DNA of 41,383 nt from Ophiosphaerella korrae (GCA_028456385.1 JALNQF010000356.1:1-41383), one strand, 5' to 3'; shown: positions 1 to 12,061, counted from the stretch's first letter. Numbers and translations are program-made. Notes: generated from the sequence alone by a model not told the origin.

Positions 1-900
1 ATAGCTTAAAATCTTTATTAATACTTTAACTAAACCTCTTTACTAAGCTATAAAGCTATACTACTTAGTTAAAATAAACTCTAAAAATTAAAGTATAGTT
101 ATAAGTATTTAAGTAAGTACTTTTAAAGAAGTACTACTATAAGTAGTAAAGTACTTATAGTTTAATAGCTCTAAGTTAAAAGTATACTAAGAATAAGTAA
201 GCTTAATACTAGTATAGTATACTTCTAAGTTAGTTTTAAAAGTACTAGTATTAGATATAGTAGTATTATATATATTATAAAGCTTATAAAGATAATTAAC
301 GTACTTATTAAGTATAAAAAGTACTTATTTATATTAGTTAAAGCGTATATAAAGAGTATATATTATAGTTACTAAAGTAAAGCTACTATAATTACTAGAG
401 AAATAATACTAGTAGTAATATTCTTTTAGCTTATTATATACTTCTTTTTAGTTAAAATACTTTAAGCGTAGTATAAGTAAGTAGTATATAAAGTATTATA
501 GTTAGCGCGCTTAGTATTTATACTTTACTTAAAAAGCTAAGCTTAATAGATATTACTTTTCTTAATAAACTTTAGGTAAAGATAGTAAACTATAGTAATA
601 ATTACTAAACGTATACTACGTATATATTAAGTATATACTATAGTTAATAAGAAGATAAGTAAAATAATTATAAAAGAAAAATATTTTTTATATAAAGTTT
701 ACTAAAAGTAAATATAATTACGTAAGTAATAATCTTTTACTTATTATTAAAATATAAATAGAATATTATAAATAAGTATAATAATAATAATATACTTAAT
801 ATATAGGTATAGTATATAAGGTATATAAATACTCTTTTTTCTACTTTCTTAAAAGTTTAAAGTTTTTATTAAAGTTATACTTTAAAAAGCTAGTAAAGAT
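1..900. repeat. RIP-degraded AT-rich sequence, origin unresolved
   Basis: This stretch is almost devoid of CpA/TpG and is rich in TA, like the retroelements beside it, so it is very probably a RIP-mutated repeat. I could not recognise any gag, pol or transposase motif on either strand, nor a clear LTR edge. It may hold the start of the 5' LTR of element A near its right end, or the remnant of another element into which A inserted. No gene is supported here. Confidence 0.5.
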
Positions 901-1314
901 ACTAGTAAGAGAGAAAAACTTTATAATAAGTATTTATTAAATACTTAAGACTTTTATAAACTCTAGTATAAGTTAAGAGTAAAGCTAATATACTAAAGAT
1001 TATAATATTATATAGTTATAATCTAAAGTAAGGCTAGTATACTATATAGGCGTATAAAAGGCTTAATACTTATAAAAAAAGTAAAGTAAGTATTATTCTT
1101 TCTTAGATACTAGTAGTACTATTAAATACTATCTATTATCCTTTTACTATCTCTTATAGCCTATAGTAAGTACTATTATCTTCTAGCTACTTCTTAATAT
1201 CTTCTATTATTTATAGCTTATTATAGATTACTATATAAGCTTTTATTATTACTTTTTAATCTACTAATACTTTTTAGTAGTTACTTCTAGTTAATAATAA
1301 GTAACTTTATTATA
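900..1314 (+). repeat. 5' LTR of Ty3/gypsy element A (left edge uncertain)
   Basis: The right edge at 1314 is inferred from the match of the last ~110 bases to the ends of the LTRs at 7605 and 9016, which share the stretch around TTTATAGCxTATTA, then CTTTTATTATTA and a RIPed version of GACCTTGTTACA. The sequence just inside (CTTTACTAATTTAGTTATTA) matches the sequence just inside the 5' LTRs of elements D and E, supporting an LTR/internal junction. The left edge is only an estimate from LTR length (~400 bp); I could not find the TG-like start. Confidence 0.55.
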
Positions 1315-1369
1315 CTTTACTAATTTAGTTATTAAAAGAAGTAAAGTATAAGTAGTATATAGTCTAGCT

Positions 1370-2480
1370 AATATAATAGTAAAAAGCTTAACTAAAAAAA
1401 AAAGTAAAGTACTTCTAAGTAGTTATAAATTAGATAATACTATATAGGAAGTAATTAAAAACTATATTAATAACTTAATATTAGAAAAAGAAGATATAAA
1501 AATAGTAATTAATATACTAGAAATTTAGAACAAAGAACTCTAGGACTATATAAAGTAAAATAAAGTATAGATTAAATCTATTATAGAAAGATTACACTAG
1601 ATAGAACTAATTACTTAAAGACTAGAAATAAGTATAATAAAGAAGCTACTTAAGATACTAGTACTTAAGAAGTTTAATAAAATAAGAGAGAAACTAAAAC
1701 CTTTTATAGTATTAGTATAACTCTAAATTAATATATAAGTACTATACTTTAATAGAGAAGATAAGAAGGTAATATATATTAAAATATACTTAGAAGAAAA
1801 TATAATAAGATAGTTTAAGCTTTACTAAATAGATTATATAATATATACTCTAAGAATATATAAAGATAAAATAAAAGCTACCTTAGGAGTTATAAATACT
1901 TTACTATATAAATAAAAGTAGTATTTAGAGATATAGATATTACCTAATAAGCTAAAAAAAAGCTTAAAAGTCTTATATAATATAAGAGTATTTTTAAGTA
2001 TATATAATAATTTAAATAACTATTATAAAATATAGAATAGAATAAAGTATTCCTAATATTATAATTTAAATAAAGACTAAATTTAAAAATCTAATATAAG
2101 ATAATATATATATAGAAACTAAAGATACTAAAAGCTCTAAAATAATAAGTAATATAAATTAATAATAATCTTTAAGAATAGAAGAATAATAAGTATAGAA
2201 GATAACTTAGAAACTAAGATACTAAAGACTCTATAATCTTTAATACTAATAAAGATAAAAAAAAGAAGAAAAGTAAAGACTTTATATATTTTAGCTATAG
2301 TAAGAAAGGCTACTACTTAAAAGATTATTAGTTAAAATAAAATAAAAATATAATATACTATAGATATAAAAAGCTAAAATACTTTATAAAAGATTATAGA
2401 AGTAAAGATCTTAAAAAAAATAAAGAAGCCTAGTTAAAAATAAGTAAAAGTAAAAAAGAAGTACTAAAAGTATAAGCTAA
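1370..2480 (+). pseudogene. gag pseudogene of element A (two RIPed CCHC zinc knuckles)
   Basis: Gag would form the retrotransposon capsid and bind its RNA. The diagnostic part is at 2287-2328 and 2356-2397. Both follow the CX2CX4HX4C spacing, but every Cys and His codon has become Tyr (TGT to TAT, CAC to TAC), the expected RIP effect on TpG and CpA. The first reads YFSYSKKGYYLKDY and the second YYRYKKLKYFIKDY. The upstream part has the length of a retrotransposon gag domain but is too mutated for residue-level assignment. Many stops interrupt the frame. The start cannot be placed; the limits given are approximate. Confidence 0.75.
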
Positions 2481-5400
2481 ACCTTAAAAGAAAGTAGCTA
2501 AAAGTAAAGAATTATAATATATAATACTTTACTAGACCTTTTATTATAAAAATAACTACTATATATATTTTTTTAGTAAATAAAGAGTAGGATAGTTTTT
2601 ATAGAAGAATAGAGTAGTAGTAATAAAAAAAAATAAAAGTATAGCTAAATAATATAGTATATATAATAGACCTACTAATAGAAAACTTAGAAGAGAAAAA
2701 GCTTTAGATTCTAATAATCTAGGCTAAAGAACTAGTACTAGATAAAGAGACTACTATAGCTTCTTCTAAAAGATATTAAAGAAGTAAGAAATAGATTTAT
2801 ATAAAAAATATAAAGTATACCTAGTTAAAGATATATAGCTATAATAGCTATATAATAATAGATATAGAAGAATAAATAAAGAATAGAAGTTTATTTAGAA
2901 ATACTTACTAGTTATAAGTATAAAAGAAGTATATAAAAACTAAAAAGAATATAATTTTAAAGTAATAAAGTTTATAATATTCTAATAATAGATAAAGTAA
3001 TATATAGTTATAGTAAGAAGAATACTTATATAAAAAGAAAAGTAGTTCTTTATAAAAAAGATATAATAGATTAATAAAGCTTATATACTAAAAGTACTAA
3101 TAGTATACTATATTCTAATAACTATAATACCTAAAAAAAATAGATACTAGGTAGGAGATAATAAAAGAATAGATCTAGAATATCTAGTATATACTAGGAT
3201 ATTATAGATATTATACTTAAATATAAATTACTATATATATAAAGAACTTAAAGTATATAACTATATATAGCTAGTATAAAGAAGAGGATATAACTATATA
3301 AATATAATTATAAGAAAAGATATCTAAAGTTAGAAAGTAATTAAAATACTTAATAAAAAATATATAGTAATCTAACTAGGCCTAAAACTATTAAAAGAAT
3401 ATATTTAAAAAAAACTATAGTATAAGTATATATATAATAAATATCTAAAATATAAAAACTATAAGTATAAAATAAAGTAATAGCTTTAGAAGAATAAATA
3501 ATTTAAAAAAAAACTTAAGTAAAAAAAGCTATAAAGTATTAGAGGCCTATATATTATAAAAATAGGTATATACTAAGAAAGGAAAGTATAGCTAATAATT
3601 AATAGTAGGGCTATAAAAAACTTTATATTAAAGAAGTTTATAGAAAGCTAAAGAATAATTTATATAATAAAGAAATACTTTTAATAACTAAGTATAATTA
3701 AAGAAAAACTATTCTAAAAACTTATTTAATTTAAGATAATACTCTCTATACTAAAGCTAAAAGGATTAGAAATTAAGAATATAGTTATAGGTATAATAAT
3801 AATTAATAATAAGTAAGAAATAATACTAAGAATACTATAGTTATAGATAACTAACCTAAAGATTAATTAGAGAATATAAGAAATTAGTTACTCTAAAAAA
3901 GAAATATTAAAAGCTAATATAAGTATATATAAAGGAAAATTCCTAGAAGAATATAAAAAATAAGAAAAATAACTTATAGAACCTAATAACTACTTTCTAG
4001 AATATTAGCTATAGGATTTAGTAATAAACCTAGAAAAAGAGAAGAATATAGAATAGAGCCTAGTCTACTAAAAAATAGAAGAAGAGTTTAAAATAGAATA
4101 AACGTTTATTAAGAATATAATAAAGAAAAGATAGATATAAGAATCTTAATCTTTAGTAGTATATAGACTTATATTTATAGATAAGAAAAGAATAAGTAAT
4201 AAGAGACTCTATATAGACTTTAAAAACATGAACGTAATTATAAGTAAAAACTAATACTTATTACTATATATAGATAAAATATAGAATAAGTTATAAAGAG
4301 GTTAAATCTTTATAAAACTAGATATCTAAAATACTTACTATTAGATTAGAATTAAAAAAGGTAATAAATAGAAAATAGTATTTAGAACGTAATATAAACT
4401 ATTTAAATATATGGTTATACCTTTTAGATTAATAAATATACTAGTAGTATTTTAAAAAAGAATTAATATAGTCTTAAGAGAATATCTAGATGTATTTATA
4501 TTTATATACCTAGATAATATCTTTATATTCTTAGAAATAGAAAAATATTACAAGATATAAGCTTAAGAATAAGTAAGAGATAATTATTAATTAAAGAGAT
4601 TTCTAAGCTAAGCTACTTATATATAGTAGAGTAGCTTAAATAGCTTATATAGCTTACTTACTACTATAGTCTTACTTAAATTATATAGAGTAAAGCTTTA
4701 ACTTATAATAAAAAAGAATATATATAGTACGTATATAAAGTACTAAAAAAGCTAGTAGAAAATAAACTATTTTTTAAAATAAGAAAATACAAGTTCTATA
4801 TAAAAGAAATAGACTTCCTTAGATTTATTATTAAACTAAGAAAAATAAGAAATAACCTAAATAAGATTAAAGTAATCTAAGAATAGCTAATACTAAGAAA
4901 CCTATAAGAAGTATAATAGTTTTATAGATAAGTAAATTTTTATAAGAAGTTAATAATAAAATAATTTAAAATAATAGAACTATTAATAAACTTTATAAAG
5001 AACAATATACTATTTAAATAAACTTAGGAATATAATAAAGTATTTAATTAGATTAAATAAAAGTTTACTAAAAACTTAGTTATTAGAATATATAACTTTA
5101 AACTACTAGTAATAGTAAAAATAGATATATTAAACTTAGTTTATAGAATAGTACTAATATAAAAAGACTAGGTTATAAAAAGAGAATATCTAGTTAAATA
5201 CTTTTCTAAGAAAATAAAACTAGTAGAACTTAACTACCTAATCTATAATAAAGAGATACTAGTAATTTATAAAGTATTTTAATAGTAAAGAGTATACTTA
5301 TAAAGAGTAAAATACTAAATAAAAGTCTATATAGACTATAAAATTCTTATAGGATTTATACTAAATAAAGACTTATTATAATAATATATAAGATAGTAGG

Positions 5401-7010
5401 AATTTCTATTAATATTTAACTTTAAAGTTATATATACTAAAGAAAAAGATAACTAAGTTATAAATACTTTTAGTAAAAGACTAAACTTATAGAAAGAAGT
5501 AAACGCTACTAGTATAGTTCTAGTTAAAAATAATAAAGGATACTTAGTCTTAAATATACTAAAAATAGCAATAATACTTAAGAGAAAAAGGTAAGCTAGA
5601 TAAATAGATTTAGAAAGAAATAGAAAAAGCTTTTAAAAAAATAAAAAATCTTAAGATATAAAAAGGACTTACTAAAGTATATAGAAGAATATATATTCTA
5701 AATAAAATATAAAGAGAGTTTATATAATAATTTTATAAACTACTAGTATATAAATACTAAGGTATTAATTAAACTTTAGGTATACTTTTATAAGATTACT
5801 ATATTTTATAAGTAAGATAACTAGTAATAGAAGTACTATAAGACTATATAGAATATTATAGAAATAAATATAATAGATATATACTATATAGAAAGCTATA
5901 ACTAGTTAAAGTACTAAAATAACTTTAGAGAATTATTATAATAGATTTTATTATAAAGTTACTAAAGTTAAAAAACTTAATATTAGGAGTTAAATATAAT
6001 AGAATCCTAATAATAGTAGATAAACTTATAAAGTACTTATACTTTAGACTATATAAAGAAAAAAGTAAAATAGAAGTTACTATATACTAGATCCTAGGAA
6101 CTATAATAAGCTAATATAAACTATTAGATAAAATTATTATAGATAGAGATATAAGATTTATATTAAAACTATAGAGAATAATAACTATATAATTAGGAGT
6201 AAAGTATATAATATTAATAGTATACTATCTATAAATAGATAGATAATTAGAACGTATAAACTAGATAGTAAAATAATACCTAAGATACTACCTTAACTAT
6301 AACTAAAATAATTAGGTATAACTACTACTTATAGTATAGTTAGTATATAATAGTATAAAAAATATAGTAACTAGAGTATTACTTTTTTTTATAAACTATA
6401 GATTTAACTCTAATTTATACTAAATACTAAGATATAAAGTATTTTAGTCTCTAAAAATAAAAAACTTTACTAGTAGACTTAAAGATATATATAATTAACT
6501 AAGATAAGATATAAAGTTCTTATATAATTAAATAGTAAAATACTATAATAAAAAATATATAAAAAGACCTTAATTTAGAAAAGGAGAAAAAGTATAGGTA
6601 CTATAAAGAAATATTAAAAGTAAATAATTAAGTCTAAAACTAAATTATCTATAAATTAAACTATATAAAATTAAAATATAAGTTATACTAGTTATATTTA
6701 AATTAAAGCTACTAAATAAAATAAGAATATACTTAATATTTTATATAGTACTACTAGAAAGAGTACTATAAGATATAGAACTACTAGTATACAAGGTAGA
6801 TATATATAGAGAATAAGAGAAATAAAAAGTAAAGAAAATCCTAGTATACTAGTTCTATAATAAAAGAAATTACTACTTAGTAAAATAGATAAGTATAGAT
6901 AAAAAAAGAAAACTATAGAAAGAAATATAAGAACTAGAAGATAACTTTAAATACTTTAAGAAACTAGAAAAGTTTTAAAGTTAAAACTCTTTAGATTACT
7001 TTATAGTAAA
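2480..7010 (+). pseudogene. pol pseudogene of element A (PR-RT-RH-IN-chromodomain)
   Basis: Pol would process Gag-Pol, copy the RNA and integrate the cDNA. Visible parts in order: an aspartic protease site degraded to NSRA around 3600-3625 (from the DSGA type); RT from about 4190, with MNVIISKN, then FIKLDI, YMVIPFRL and YLDN at 4507-4518 (the catalytic YLDD with the second Asp changed to Asn); RNase H around 5100-5500; an integrase zinc-binding region near 5770-5900; a DDE core with DFI at ~5943 and VVDKL near 6010; a degraded TDGQLERT-type motif at ~6230-6256; and a chromodomain at ~6840-6985 with LVKW-like and ELEDNF segments. Numerous TAG/TAA stops make it non-functional. Boundaries are approximate. 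Confidence 0.8.
4546..4710 (+). mobile_element. 165-bp TG..CA element (solo-LTR-like), RIP-mutated copy
   Basis: This 165-bp insert splits the RT frame of element A. Removing it restores alignment with the homologous RT of D and E. It begins TATTACAAGATATAAG and ends TAACTTATAATA, which are RIPed forms of TGTTGCGAGATGCGAG and TAACTTGCGACA in the intact copy at 30755-30919. Both copies are exactly 165 bp. It is flanked by AAAAA on both sides (4541-4545 and 4711-4715), a 5-bp target duplication, although an A-run is weak evidence alone. Nearly every CpA, TpG and CpG of the intact copy is TpA here. Confidence 0.88.
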
Positions 7011-7604
7011 TTAAGAAAATTCGTAATACTACTAATAAATAGAGAAGTAATAGGAGCGCTTAATAAGATAAGAACTAGAATAGCTACTAATATATTATCT
7101 AAATCTAACTTAGCTTCTATTATATAAGACTATTTAAATAACTTAGTATTATTATAAGCTTTTAACTTATAGAGACACTTAATATAAGAATAAAGCTTTA
7201 CTAGCTTATAAAAAGTTAACTTATACTTAGCTTTAGCTATAGTAAGCTATAATAATAATTTCTCTTAAGCTCTATTAATAGCTTACCCTATATAACTTAG
7301 TAGAGAAAGACTATATAGAAATCGAATACTTATACTCTATAAAAGAAATACCTAAAGAAATATACTTATTATAATACTTACTATCCTTTAAGGATATAAG
7401 GTATAAAAGACCTAATAAGGTATAATAATAATAAAGAAATATCTTAACTTTATTATAAATAATATAAGCTATAAAAAGAAGTTTATTATACTAAGAGTAA
7501 GATAATATAAAGAGTAATAAAGAACTAATAATTAATAAAGATATAAGACTAATAACTTTAGCTCTAGAGTAGAGAAATAAGAACCTATCTAAAAGAGGAG
7601 ATAG

Positions 7605-7994
7605 TATTATAACTATAACAAGAGAAAATTAGATAGAGCTAATTAGCCCTACTATAGAAGATAATAATATATATAACCTATAAGGAAATAAACTTAATTA
7701 GAAAACTAACTATAATAAGGATACGTAATAAATTTATAAATTTATAATCTTAGTAAATATAAAGTTATAAAGCTACTAAGAAGGTATAAGTATATAGTTA
7801 ATAGAAATATATATTATTAGGATAGTATTAGTAATTTAATTATTAACTACAAGCGATAATATATTAATATTACAAGAATTATTCTATTATTTATAGCCTA
7901 TTACAAATTATACTAAAAGCTTTTATTATTATCTTCTAATCTCTTAGTACTTATAAAGAGTTACTATAGTTAATAATAAGAGATCTATAATATA
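7605..7994 (+). repeat. 3' LTR of element A
   Basis: It starts directly after a purine tract with TATTATAACTATAACAAG, a RIPed TGTTATA-type LTR start shared with D and E (read on their strand). The internal stretch AATTATTAACTACAAGCG and the end resemble the LTR at 9016-9845. The right edge, ~7994, is where sequence changes to pol 3' sequence (ATTAAAAGTAAATAATTAAG). The edge is uncertain by a few bases. Confidence 0.7.
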
Positions 7995-9015
7995 TTAAAA
8001 GTAAATAATTAAGTTTAAAACTAGATTATATTAAGATAAAACTATATAAAGTAAAGAAAGAAGTTATACTAGTTATATTTAGACTAAAACTACTAAGTAA
8101 AATAAAGATATACCTAATATTCTATATAGTACTACTAGAAAAAGTACTATAAAATATAGAACTACTAGTATATAAAATAGATATATATAGAAAATAAGAG
8201 GAATAAAAAGTTAAAGAAATCTTAGTATACTAGTTCTATAATAGATAGAACTACTACTTAGTAAAATAGATAGGTAGTAATAAGAAGGGATAACTATAGA
8301 AAAAAATATAGGAACTAGAAGATAACCTTAACTACTCTAAGAAACTAAAAGAGTTCTAAAATTAAAACTCTCTAGAATACTTTATAGTAAACTAAGAAAG
8401 TCTATAGTATTACTACTAGATAGAGAGATAATAAGATTATTTAATATAATAGGAGCTAGAGTAGCCTCTATAGTAATTTTAAAATTAAGCTTAAACTCTA
8501 AAAGAATAGCTTACTTAATAGACTTTATATTATTTAAGGCCTTTATTTTATAAAGATAAGCTAAATAGGTATAATTCTCTACTTATATACTTAGAATCTA
8601 ATTATATTCCTTTTTAGCTTCTATAATCTATTTAGATAGTTTATCTTAAGTATAGTTAATAGCTCTCTCTATTATAAATAAGTATAGACGTATAAATAAG
8701 TATTATTAACTTATATTCTACTAGAGATATACTAGAAAGATTATAAGATAAATAAGTATTAGTATAAATATACGCCTTATAAGCTTTACTATATTTTAAG
8801 GAAATATAATCTAATAGAGGATTTAAAGATTTATAACAAGAATAAAGAAATATAGTAATACTATAGCGTAATACGTAATCTACTAATTAAAGATAATAAA
8901 GGGTAGACTTAGTAGGTATAAAAGAAGATAAAGAACTTAATATTAATAAAGAAACTAGATTAATAACCTTAGCCTTAGAGTAAATAAACTAGAACCTACC
9001 TAGAGGGGAGGATAG
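7995..9015 (+). pseudogene. 3' pol fragment of a second gypsy element (B), chromodomain region
   Basis: This repeats, in the same orientation, the part of element A from about 6613 to 7604: the integrase C-terminal region, the chromodomain (around 8222-8365, again with FYN and NYYLVK-like residues) and the long tail to the polypurine tract (GGGGAGGATAG, 9005-9015). It shows fewer RIP changes than A in places. The upstream part of this pol gene is not visible in the window. It may be the 3' remnant of an element into which A inserted, or the result of recombination between two elements. Stops make it non-functional. Confidence 0.7.
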
Positions 9016-9845
9016 TATTATAGGCGTAATAAGAGAAATCAAGATAGAACTAATTAGTCTTAACTTAAGTACTAATAAAGTATAGGATAAGTAAAGTAAT
9101 AACTTAGATTAGGAAATAAACTACAACCTAGATACGTAACCTATAGAGTAATCTATAAATACGTATAATAGATTAGAGTAATCTATAATATTATATAAAC
9201 AGATTAGTGCAAGTATATAGTTAATAGAAATACGTATTAACGTGTTTTATTACTCCTTAGCCTATATTACTCTTTAGCCTACCCTAAAAACCTACTAAAA
9301 ATCTTAAAAACTATACCTTAATATCTTAACAATAGTCTAATAATAAATTCTAAAATTTTACAACAAGCTTTCTATACTAACTTAGAAGTACTTATAGAAG
9401 TACTATAATAATATACCTAGTAGTTATAAAGATGCTAAGTTTTAGCCCCTAATTTTAAGCTAAATTGTAATACCTCTAGAACTATATAATAAATTTACCT
9501 TCTAAGTTAAATAAGAGCCTTAAAATAGCTATTTAAAGATAGAATTAGAATTCTAGAATTTATTATTAAGCTATTGTTAAGATATTAAGGTGTGGTTTTT
9601 GCGATTTTTAGTAGGTTTTTAGGGTAGGCTGAGGAGTAATATAGGCTAAGGAGTGATAAAACACGTTATTAGGATAGTATTAGTAATCTAATCTCTAACC
9701 TAGAACGCTAATACTTGATATTGTACACACAAATTAACTATTGTTTACAGTTATTGCTAATTATAATACGAGCTTTTGTTATTACCTTCTAATCTACTAA
9801 CACCCTAGTAGTTACTTGTAGTCGACGACAGGTGACCTTGTTACA
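9016..9845 (+). repeat. 3' LTR of element B, split by an inverted-repeat element
   Basis: It starts TATTATAGGCGTAATAAG after the purine tract and ends GACCTTGTTACA at 9845, a clear TG..CA-type LTR with a RIPed start and an intact end. Removing the 427-bp insert at 9240-9666 plus one 5-bp duplication leaves 398 bp. The left part is RIP-mutated, while the right 180 bases keep many CA and TG dinucleotides. This LTR marks the edge of the AT-rich block. Confidence 0.78.
9240..9666. mobile_element. 427-bp MITE-like element with ~96-115-bp terminal inverted repeats
   Basis: The left arm starts ACGTGTTTTATTACTCCTTA and the reverse complement of the right end starts ACGTGTTTTATCACTCCTTA. The arms match for at least 96 bases (9240-9335 against 9571-9666) and imperfectly for ~20 more. 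TATTA flanks it on both sides (9235-9239, 9667-9671), and the homologous LTR at 7605 has an uninterrupted TATTAGGATAG at this point. There is no coding capacity, so it is non-autonomous. The superfamily is unclear: a 5-bp duplication does not fit Tc1/mariner (TA) or hAT (8 bp). Differences between arms are mostly C-to-T at CpA in the left arm. Confidence 0.85.
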
Positions 9846-10761
9846 ACGCGCATAATTACGTATAGTCTACTAGAGCTAGATTAGGCGTTAATTCTAAATA
9901 CGAGGAAGTATACTAGTTAGAAGGCGTAAGAGTAGCTTGTTTTTACTAATGTGCAGGATATTTAGGCGCGCTTTAAGATGTTAGGTGCCTAGTAAGAGAG
10001 TGTTCCTTGAAGTATTCTTTTCTCTTGCTACTATATTCCCCTGTAGACTATTTTTACATCCGTGTATTATCACCTATGTTGAAGTATTCCGGATATTCCG
10101 GAATCTGCTTTTTTAGACTCAAGTCATAAACCTAGCCGAGGCAAGGCAAACACAGTACATTAGGCAGACCACGTGACAAGTCTATCAGCGAACACCAACA
10201 CGCTAACTAAGAAATGACGGTGTGCGTATATACGACTAGGTGATCACACAGATAGGGACCGTAGCTAGGATTCATGTTTCTTGGAGAGTACAAAGCTTTG
10301 TCGCTCACAACTCACCCTCGCTACCTGCGACTGAGTGATACCATCTTGCTTAGGCCCCATCCTACTCTTGTTATCTAACTTCGTCACGCCTTACCATAGT
10401 GCATATTACTGAATCAATGAGGTCGTATTGGTGTCTGTGGTATCGCAACCATGCCAAGGAAGTTTAGGCCCACAGAGTTTAGTCGATCATATACGATATA
10501 TTGCTATGGCTAGGAGTGGACCAAACGAAAACCCTACAAACAGCAGGGAATAGATACTGCCATATTAATAGCAGGACAAAATGCAAGTAATGGGCGGCCT
10601 GCATGGTGGGAACGCTTCGGCAGTTGCAATAATATCGGCATGTAACGACCATTATAAATCTAAAATCCATACGCTTCTTCGAAGAATCCCTTACAATTGC
10701 ACGACACGATTCTGTATCTTCTCAGTACTCACGAGAAACGGACTGCGACTGAAGTTTCACT
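9846..10761. other. Intergenic region at the left of the gene island
   Basis: Normal base composition begins here, with frequent CA, TG and CG. I see no convincing gene: the short open frames on either strand lack recognisable domains. The region must contain the promoter of the DUF1996 gene, but I found no TATA-type element or known site that I could support. A short repeat GGATATTCCGGAAT lies near 10090. Confidence 0.5.
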
Positions 10762-12061
10762 ATGCTTTGGCTTATCTTACTCACCCTGGCTGCACTCACT
10801 CAGGCAGCTCCTTCTTTGGATGCACCAACATGGCTCACTAGCAGATTGAGCAAAAGACAAGGTGGCACGACGATGCTGAGATTTGGGTGCGCGCAAGTTG
10901 TCATTGATCGACTTGATCCCTTAGTCAATCCGGGCCAGGCCCCTTCTCCACATCAACATCAGATTGTCGGAGGAAATGGCTTCAACATGACAATGACCAC
11001 TGGCGATGTTTCCAAAACTGCTTCTTGCACAACATGCGCATTCTCCAAAGACCTTAGCAACTACTGGACAGCTAACCTTTACTTTAAATCACCAAAGAAT
11101 GGGACGTATAAGCGTGTGAAGCAACTAGGCGCTGCGTATGAACTTCTGGTTATGTTACGTCCAAGATCAAGCTAATCTTCGATGCACAGACGACAATTCA
11201 ATGACGACTTCAGCACCAAGATTGATGGCGGTGTTCTTGTATACTATGTCTCAGCTCAACCTGGGAAGGTCAAAGCCTTTCAGCATGTACGTCAAACATC
11301 GATAGCTTATTGCGATGGCTGACCAGGCACTCCAGGGATTCCGTATGCTAGCTGGCGATCCAACCAATCGCAAAGTCGATCCCAAGATGAAAATGCAGAA
11401 TTGTTTCCGCTGCTATACTGGGCCTAACTTTGGTGGAGACAATGCCGCTCCATGTGCGGACAATAAGTTGGTGCTATGGACAATACCAGTGTCTCAAACT
11501 CCATAGCTAATGATAAGCACAGACTCGACACTCAAAAGATGCCCAGTGCCCCTTGCAAGGGAGGCATACGTTCGAACATCCTTTTCCCTACGTATGTATA
11601 TGCAAAGAATATCTTTTGAAAGACTTTGATCTAATTGATACTTCAGCTGCTGGGATGGTGTAAACCTCGATAGCCCAGATCACAAATCTCACGTTGCATA
11701 TCCTATATCCGGCCCGGCCAATTTCCTTAGCCTTGGTGGTTCTTGCCCCTCTACGCATCCTGTTCGGATCCCACAGCTTATGTACGAAGTTGTATGGGAC
11801 ACAACGCCTTTCAACAACGAGTGGAAGTCTGGCGATCCTAACCCATTCTACTTCAGCTATGGCGACAACACAGGACTTGGCCAGCATGCTGACTATGTGT
11901 TTGGATGGCAAGATGACGAACTGCAGAAGGGTATGGATGCTACTAATTGTATGGGTGCCAAGTGCAAGGACTTGAAGAATCAGGCCATTGAGAATGCCAA
12001 GAAGTGTAATGTCAAGAGAGTCGTTCAAGACGATCTTGAGAAATGCAAGTTGGACGTCTAA
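10762..12061 (+). CDS. Secreted DUF1996-domain protein (five exons, 361 aa)
   Basis: Exons: 10762-11135, 11190-11286, 11336-11466, 11523-11591, 11647-12061, 362 codons including the stop. The four introns (54, 49, 56, 55 bp) start GTATGA, GTACGT, GTTGGT, GTATGT, end in AG, and most have CTAAT/CTGAC branch-like sites. All junctions keep frame and restore the family sequence. A signal peptide is visible (MLWLILLTLAALTQA) with a Kex2-type Lys-Arg at residues 31-32. DUF1996 hallmarks follow: FGC (41-43), DPLVNPG (52-58), SPHQHQIVGGN (62-72), CTTC (89-92), then GFRMLAGDP, NFGGDNAAPC, GGIRSNILFP, CWDG, PDHKSHVAYP, YEVVWDTTPFN and QHADYVFGW. N-glycosylation sites occur at N75 and N113. The start is the first Met with a signal peptide. 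No RIP damage is visible. DUF1996 has no established reaction; it occurs in fungal extracellular/wall proteins, often with WSC domains, which are absent here. For intron 2, acceptor 11326 instead of 11335 would add three residues in frame. Confidence 0.93.

Larger units (their letters stand above)
900..7994 (+). mobile_element. Ty3/gypsy chromovirus-type retrotransposon A, RIP-inactivated
   Basis: Read on the + strand, the order is LTR, gag with two zinc knuckles, protease, reverse transcriptase, RNase H, integrase, chromodomain, polypurine tract, LTR. This is the Ty3/gypsy (Metaviridae) order with a C-terminal chromodomain as in fungal chromoviruses. The purine-rich tract (AAAAGAGGAGATAG) lies directly before the 3' LTR at 7605. 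Stops (TAG/TAA from CAG, CAA, TGG) occur throughout, so the copy is dead. The 5' and 3' LTRs are related but visibly diverged, so it is not certain they belong to a single insertion. The RT region is split by a 165-bp element at 4546-4710. Confidence 0.8.

Noticed and set aside
4228..4545. Potentially active reverse transcriptase (relatively open stretch from ATG 4228)
   Set aside because: It has internal TAA/TAG codons, YLDN in place of YLDD, and is cut by the 165-bp insert.
1..9000. Mitochondrial or plastid origin because of extreme AT content
   Set aside because: The sequence holds RIPed gypsy gag-pol with TAG stops at former CAG/TGG codons, which explains the composition.
10479..10841. 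Short open frames just upstream of and overlapping the DUF1996 start
   Set aside because: No domain, poor starts; the 10581-10841 frame overlaps the signal-peptide exon in another frame.
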